From the NCBI RefSeq assembly GCF_000742135.1, contig NZ_KN046818.1, forward strand, positions 4,724,295-4,788,294: a stretch of 64,000 nt of DNA, in the 5' to 3' direction. Of this stretch, positions 60,004 through 64,000 are shown piece by piece. The stretch is from Klebsiella pneumoniae (GTDB taxonomy: Bacteria; Pseudomonadota; Gammaproteobacteria; Enterobacterales; Enterobacteriaceae). Position numbers and translations under genes: made by a program. How positions within the stretch are numbered: the stretch's first letter is position 1; every line of letters starts with the position of its first letter. Below the pieces are notes generated by a model. That model was given only the letters and a program-made list of their open reading frames with translations. It ran no database searches and had not been told where the DNA came from.

Positions 60004-60975
60004 ATGAAGCCGTCTGTCATTCTCTATAAAACGCTTCCCGACGACCTGCTACAGCGTCTGGAGGAGCACTTTTCCGTCACTCAGGTGAAAAACCTGCGGC
60101 CGGAGACCGTTTCGCAGCACGCTGAAGCCTTCGCCCAGGCTGAAGGCCTGCTGGGCTCCAGCGAAAAGGTTGACGCCGCGCTGCTGGAGAAGATGCCGAA
60201 GCTGCGTGCGACCTCCACCGTTTCCGTTGGCTATGACAACTTCGACGTCGAGGCGCTGAACGCCCGCCGGGTGCTGCTGATGCATACCCCGACCGTGCTG
60301 ACCGAGACCGTCGCCGATACGGTCATGGCGCTGGTGCTGAGTACCGCGCGTCGGGTAGTGGAAGTGGCGGAGCGCGTCAAAGCGGGTGAATGGACGAAGA
60401 GCATTGGTCCGGACTGGTTCGGCACGGATGTTCACCATAAAACCTTAGGCATCGTCGGCATGGGCCGCATCGGTATGGCGCTGGCGCAGCGCGCCCACTT
60501 CGGGTTCGGCATGCCGATCCTGTATAACGCGCGTCGCCAGCATCCGCAGGCGGAAGAACGCTTCAATGCCCGCTATTGCGATCTCGATACCCTGCTGCAG
60601 GAGGCTGACTTTGTCTGCCTGATCCTGCCCCTGAGCGAAGAGACTCACCATCTGTTCGGTCAGGCGCAGTTTGCCAAAATGAAATCTTCCGCCATCTTCA
60701 TTAACGCCGGGCGTGGCCCGGTAGTGGACGAGCAGGCGCTGATCGCCGCCCTGCAGAACGGTGAGATCCACGCTGCCGGTCTCGATGTGTTCGAACACGA
60801 ACCGCTGGCCAAGGACTCACCGCTGCTGAGCCTGCCGAACGTCGTCGCGCTGCCGCATATCGGCTCCGCCACCCATGAGACGCGCTACAATATGGCGGCC
60901 TGTGCGGTGGACAACCTGATCGACGCCCTGAACGGCAACGTAGAGAAAAACTGCGTCAATCCGCAGGTAAAATAA
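60004..60975 (+). CDS. ghrB: Glyoxylate/hydroxypyruvate/2-ketogluconate reductase GhrB (KguD role)
   Basis: This 323-residue D-2-hydroxyacid dehydrogenase has the nucleotide motif [14 protein letters not shown] (about residues 150-163), the catalytic Arg in [13 protein letters not shown], Glu in DVFEHEPL and His in [12 protein letters not shown]. coli GhrB (TkrA) reduces 2-ketogluconate, glyoxylate and hydroxypyruvate. Here it closes the kgu operon, 24 bases after kguT, in the place of Pseudomonas kguD, so it may reduce 2-keto-6-phosphogluconate to 6-phosphogluconate. A strong terminator follows. Confidence 0.93.
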   Translation: MKPSVILYKTLPDDLLQRLEEHFSVTQVKNLRPETVSQHAEAFAQAEGLLGSSEKVDAALLEKMPKLRATSTVSVGYDNFDVEALNARRVLLMHTPTVLTETVADTVMALVLSTARRVVEVAERVKAGEWTKSIGPDWFGTDVHHKTLGIVGMGRIGMALAQRAHFGFGMPILYNARRQHPQAEERFNARYCDLDTLLQEADFVCLILPLSEETHHLFGQAQFAKMKSSAIFINAGRGPVVDEQALIAALQNGEIHAAGLDVFEHEPLAKDSPLLSLPNVVALPHIGSATHETRYNMAACAVDNLIDALNGNVEKNCVNPQVK

Positions 60976-60986
60976 GCCATAAAAAA

Positions 60987-61027
60987 ACCCGGGTAACGGC
61001 GGCAACCGCCCTCCCCGGGTTCTTTTT
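60987..61027 (+). terminator. Terminator of the kgu-ghrB operon
   Basis: AACCCGGG (60987-60994) pairs with CCCGGGTT at the right arm, with an inner GGCGG/CCGCC hairpin. TTCTTTTT follows, and A-rich sequence on the left makes it bidirectional with yiaF. Confidence 0.9.
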
Positions 61028-61083
61028 GCATCCTGTCCATCATCCTGCCCGTTCGCCGCAGCCAACGTCAGCCAGATGAAGCA

Positions 61084-61794
61084 TTAACGGGTGGCGTTCA
61101 CCGCCGCCGTCCATGCCTGATTAAACGCCTGATGCTGCGCCGCCAGCGGCCCAATCAGCGCATTGTACTGGCTGGCCTGCTGGGAGGTCGGGAACTGAAT
61201 GCCGTTGGCCACAAAGCTCACCTGCGTCCCCTGCTGAGCGACAAAATCCCCCACCTGAACCAGCTGCTGGGTAAAGATCTGCGCGGCCGGGATCAGCGGC
61301 TGCAGCGCGTCGGCTGGCGCCGTCACCACCTTGGCGTAAACCTGATCGAAGACCGGCTTGAGATCGTCAGCCTGCTTCAGCGCGCCATGCGCGGCATCGG
61401 CCTGCATTTTCGCATTCTGCAGCTGCTGGCTTAGCACGCCCAGCGCGCCGTTCGCCTGACGCAGCGGCTCACGCTGGGTCATATAATCCTGCGGGACGCG
61501 GATCGCATTGACGCTGTCCACTACCGGGCGCAGACCAGCGTCCATCGCCTGGCTCACCTGCTGCGAGTAACCGTAGATCACCGCGTAGTCAGAGACAAAA
61601 GGCCCAAACTGTTTTTTCTGATCGGCGGTCAGCGTCGGCAGACGTTCACCGCTACGCATCGCCGTATTCTGCAGGAAGTCGATAAACGCTTTGCGCTGAT
61701 CGCCCTCTTTATCAAAACACCCACTCAGGCTAACCACCATCAATAAGGCCGCCATAGCCGCAAACCAGCGAGAGCAGGACTTTCCTGTCGCCAT
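61084..61794 (-). CDS. yiaF: DUF3053 lipoprotein YiaF
   Basis: The 236-residue protein has a lipoprotein signal (RWFAAMAALLMVVSLSGC; lipobox LSGC at about residues 23-26). A helical domain conserved with E. coli YiaF follows (GDQRKAFIDFLQNTAMRSGE). Function is unknown. The start at 61794 (MATGKSC) was chosen over a longer reading because it opens the signal. It converges on ghrB. Confidence 0.93.
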   Translation of the reverse strand: MATGKSCSRWFAAMAALLMVVSLSGCFDKEGDQRKAFIDFLQNTAMRSGERLPTLTADQKKQFGPFVSDYAVIYGYSQQVSQAMDAGLRPVVDSVNAIRVPQDYMTQREPLRQANGALGVLSQQLQNAKMQADAAHGALKQADDLKPVFDQVYAKVVTAPADALQPLIPAAQIFTQQLVQVGDFVAQQGTQVSFVANGIQFPTSQQASQYNALIGPLAAQHQAFNQAWTAAVNATR

Positions 61795-62234
61795 TTTTTT
61801 ACTCCTTTCAGCCAAAAAAAGCGCACAACGGCACACACGTGCCAGACGCTGACAAGGATAGTCCAGCTCGGCCTCGCAGGATACCCTTTCCTGCTAATCT
61901 TACGCGGGAAAAACACCATTTTGCACGCCATCGTCGCGCTGTAGAACGTCTGTTATGCGCATCACAAATATGGTCTTAAGAACAGGTGGGCCAGAATCTC
62001 ATAAGCCATTGATATTAATATAAATAAAAAGCCACAACCCGGCACTGCGCCTTAAAGCGGACGATAATCGCACGCTTTGGCACGCGTCTGGATTGCCTGC
62101 CTCGCACTTCAATGATTTGATGAATGAGCGATTAACGGCGACATGTTCGATTATCGCACAAATCAAACTCAACGACGCGAAGGCGACGATAATAATAAAC
62201 CTCTGTCCCTCGCTCAGTCTGCCAGGAAAGCCGT
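61795..62234. promoter_or_regulatory. Divergent promoter region between yiaF and the AAHS transporter gene
   Basis: This 440-bp stretch contains no gene I can support. An AT-rich segment lies around 61990-62035. It should hold the promoters of both flanking genes, but neither a -35/-10 pair nor an operator was fixed. Confidence 0.4.
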
Positions 62235-63590
62235 ATGACTAAGACAACCATCGACATTCAGGCCTTTATCAACGAGCACCCCTTCACCCGCTACCAGTGG
62301 ATGATCCTTGCGCTCTGCTTTATCACCGTCGCGATGGACGGGTTCGATACCGCAATTATCGGGTTCATCGCCTCCGACCTGGTGCAAGAGTGGGGCGTGG
62401 AAAAATCGGCCCTCGGCCCGGTGATGAGCGCCGCGCTGGTGGGCCTGGCGGTCGGCGCCTTAACCGCAGGGCCGCTGGCTGACCGCATCGGCCGCAAAAA
62501 AGTGCTGATCATGTCGATCGTGGTGTTCGGCGGATTCAGCCTGCTCACCGCCTTCGCCACCAGCCTTAATCAGCTGACGCTGCTGCGCTTCCTGACCGGT
62601 CTGGGCCTTGGCGCGGCGATGCCGAATGCCGCGACGCTAATGAGTGAATATGCGCCGGAGCGCCGTCGGGCGCTGCTGGTGAACCTGATGTTTGTCGGCT
62701 TTCCGATGGGATCTTCGCTGGGCGGCTTTTTATCCGCCTGGATGATCCCGCACTATGGCTGGCAGAGCGTGCTGGTGCTGGGCGGCGTGATGCCCCTCCT
62801 GCTGGCGGTGGCATTAATATTCCTGCTGCCAGAGTCCGTCCGCTATCTGGTAGTGAAGCAGCACCCGGCGCAGCGCATTGCTGCTATCCTGCGCCATATC
62901 GCGCCGCTGCCGAAGACAGTGGAATTTGTACTACGCGAAGCGGGCCAGGTGAAAGAGAAATCCGCGATCGGCGTCATTTTCTCTCCTCGCTACGCGGTGG
63001 GTACCGTGATGCTGTGCCTGACCTACTTTATGGGCCTGCTGATTTTCTATCTGCTGACCAGCTGGCTGCCGCTGCTCATCCGTGAAACCGGCGCCTCGAT
63101 GAGTCAGGCCTCAATTATCACCGCCCTGTTCCCGCTCGGCGGCGGGATTGGCGTGCTGATCCTCGGCGCCCTGATGGACAAGATCAACCCCAATAAAGTG
63201 GTGGCCGTCGGCTGGCTGCTGACCGGCGTTTTTGTCTGCCTGGTGGGCTTCTCCACCAGCAGCCTGGCGCTAATGGGAGTGATGGTCTTTATCGCCGGCA
63301 GCATTATGAACGGCGCGCAGTCGTCGATGCCGGCGCTGGCGGCTGGCTTCTATCCGACGCAGGGGCGCGCCACCGGCGTCGCCTGGATGCTGGGTATCGG
63401 CCGCTTCGGCGGCATCCTCGGCGCGTTCAGCGGCGCCTTCCTGATGCAGGCTCAGCTCTCCTTTGAGACCATTTTCACCCTGCTGGCCATCCCGGCGTTC
63501 CTGTCAGCCATTGCGCTGCTGATCAAGTACCGGGTCAGTCAATCCGTGCCGGCGACGACAGATGAGGCGAGAAGCCTGCAGAAAGCCTAA
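62235..63590 (+). CDS. MFS transporter, aromatic acid:H+ symporter (AAHS) family
   Basis: The 451-residue protein has 12 membrane segments with the AAHS hallmarks: ITVAMDGFDTAIIGFIA on helix 1 (the DGFD motif), ADRIGRKKVL in loop 2-3, EYAPERRRALLV after helix 4 and the 8-9 loop DKINPNKVVA. PcaK, BenK and MhpT are relatives, so a benzoate-like or phenylpropanoid acid is the likely cargo, not identifiable more closely. It is a single gene between yiaF and yiaG, where E. coli has no transporter, and ends in a strong terminator. Confidence 0.88.
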   Translation: MTKTTIDIQAFINEHPFTRYQWMILALCFITVAMDGFDTAIIGFIASDLVQEWGVEKSALGPVMSAALVGLAVGALTAGPLADRIGRKKVLIMSIVVFGGFSLLTAFATSLNQLTLLRFLTGLGLGAAMPNAATLMSEYAPERRRALLVNLMFVGFPMGSSLGGFLSAWMIPHYGWQSVLVLGGVMPLLLAVALIFLLPESVRYLVVKQHPAQRIAAILRHIAPLPKTVEFVLREAGQVKEKSAIGVIFSPRYAVGTVMLCLTYFMGLLIFYLLTSWLPLLIRETGASMSQASIITALFPLGGGIGVLILGALMDKINPNKVVAVGWLLTGVFVCLVGFSTSSLALMGVMVFIAGSIMNGAQSSMPALAAGFYPTQGRATGVAWMLGIGRFGGILGAFSGAFLMQAQLSFETIFTLLAIPAFLSAIALLIKYRVSQSVPATTDEARSLQKA

Positions 63591-63596
63591 CCCTAT

Positions 63597-63631
63597 AAGC
63601 CGGCGCCCCGCGCCGGCTTTGCCGCTTTTTT
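63597..63631 (+). terminator. Terminator of the AAHS transporter gene
   Basis: AAGCCGGCGC (63597-63606) and GCGCCGGCTT (63610-63619) form a 10-bp stem with a CCC loop; a T-run follows at 63626-63631. Confidence 0.85.
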
Positions 63632-63835
63632 CTTATCCGTTTACAAAAATTTTCGAAGCCACCTCATCGCGTTAATAATCATTCTTTTAGGCTACGCTGC
63701 CGTTTGGCTGTCGGGGCAGATTCGATAGCCTGTTGGCAAATAATCACCGACGTTACCATCCCTTGCGCCATTTTCTGACTATTCTTAATGAGCTATAGAA
63801 AAATCTTTTCCGCTGTGTGATAAAAGGAGTTCTCA

Positions 63836-64000
63836 ATGGAATATAAAGATCCCGTGTTTGAACTGCTGAGCAGCCTGGAACACATCGTTTTTAAGGATGA
63901 TAATCAGAAACTTACCTCAAACCGTAAGTCCACTGTGTTTAGTGAATTTGAGCAACTGCGTAAAGGCACTGGACTTAAGATTGACGACTTTGCCAACGTC
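63836..64000 (+). CDS. yiaG: HTH-type regulator YiaG (3' part outside the window)
   Basis: The first 55 residues are visible (MEYKDPVFELLSSLEHIVFK onward, with EQLRKGTGLKIDDFANV at the window edge, the start of an XRE-type helix-turn-helix). AAGGAG lies well placed before the ATG. Sequence and position after yiaF match E. coli YiaG, a 96-residue predicted DNA-binding protein. The remainder is beyond the window. Confidence 0.9.
   Translation, partial: MEYKDPVFELLSSLEHIVFKDDNQKLTSNRKSTVFSEFEQLRKGTGLKIDDFANV

Overview
The window is about 64 kb of GC-rich enterobacterial chromosome. Gene order follows the yhjC–yiaG segment of Escherichia coli, but the extra genes, above all a second cellulose operon, point to the Klebsiella pneumoniae complex. 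No insertion sequence, phage gene or CRISPR array was seen. Product names rest on reading the translations against remembered families; no database search was run.

Left part (1–12.7 kb): a partial SDR oxidoreductase gene divergent from the LysR regulator yhjC, then yhjD, the MFS gene yhjE, the AsmA-like gene yhjG, kdgK (KDG kinase, with a likely KdgR operator), the M16-like gene yhjJ, dctA (C4-dicarboxylate uptake) and pdeK (membrane GGDEF-EAL protein). The EAL gene pdeH (yhjH), which lies between yhjG and kdgK in E. coli, is absent here.

Cellulose region (12.9–38.5 kb): two complete-looking cellulose gene sets lie side by side. The first is the E. coli-type set, bcsR-Q-A-B-Z-C leftward and bcsE-F-G rightward. 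The second is a bcsD-containing set, bcsO-Q-A-B-C-D-Z leftward. Three genes are frameshifted as read: the first bcsA (near 22.3 kb), the second bcsA (near 35.75 kb) and bcsG (near 26.77 kb). Each can be repaired by adding one G/C base in a short G/C run. If real, both polymerase subunits and the phosphoethanolamine transferase are damaged. If not, this is a shared homopolymer error of the assembly. This is the main point to check.

Middle part (39–51.4 kb): the dipeptide ABC transporter operon dppABCDF with a GcvB-type target before dppA and three hairpins between dppA and dppB; the tRNA-Pro(CGG) gene proK with a clear promoter and a 105-bp repeat downstream resembling the rtT repeats of tyrT; an ankyrin-repeat lipoprotein gene; eptB; the pyruvate-responsive yhjX with a two-part YpdB-type site; and yhjY.

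Right part (51.5–64 kb): tag, yiaC, bisC and yiaD, then a 2-ketogluconate operon resembling kguEKTD of Pseudomonas with its own LacI-type regulator and ending in ghrB, then yiaF, an aromatic-acid-type MFS transporter and the start of yiaG. Relative to E. coli, the kgu genes, the AAHS transporter, the ankyrin lipoprotein and the second bcs operon are the insertions.
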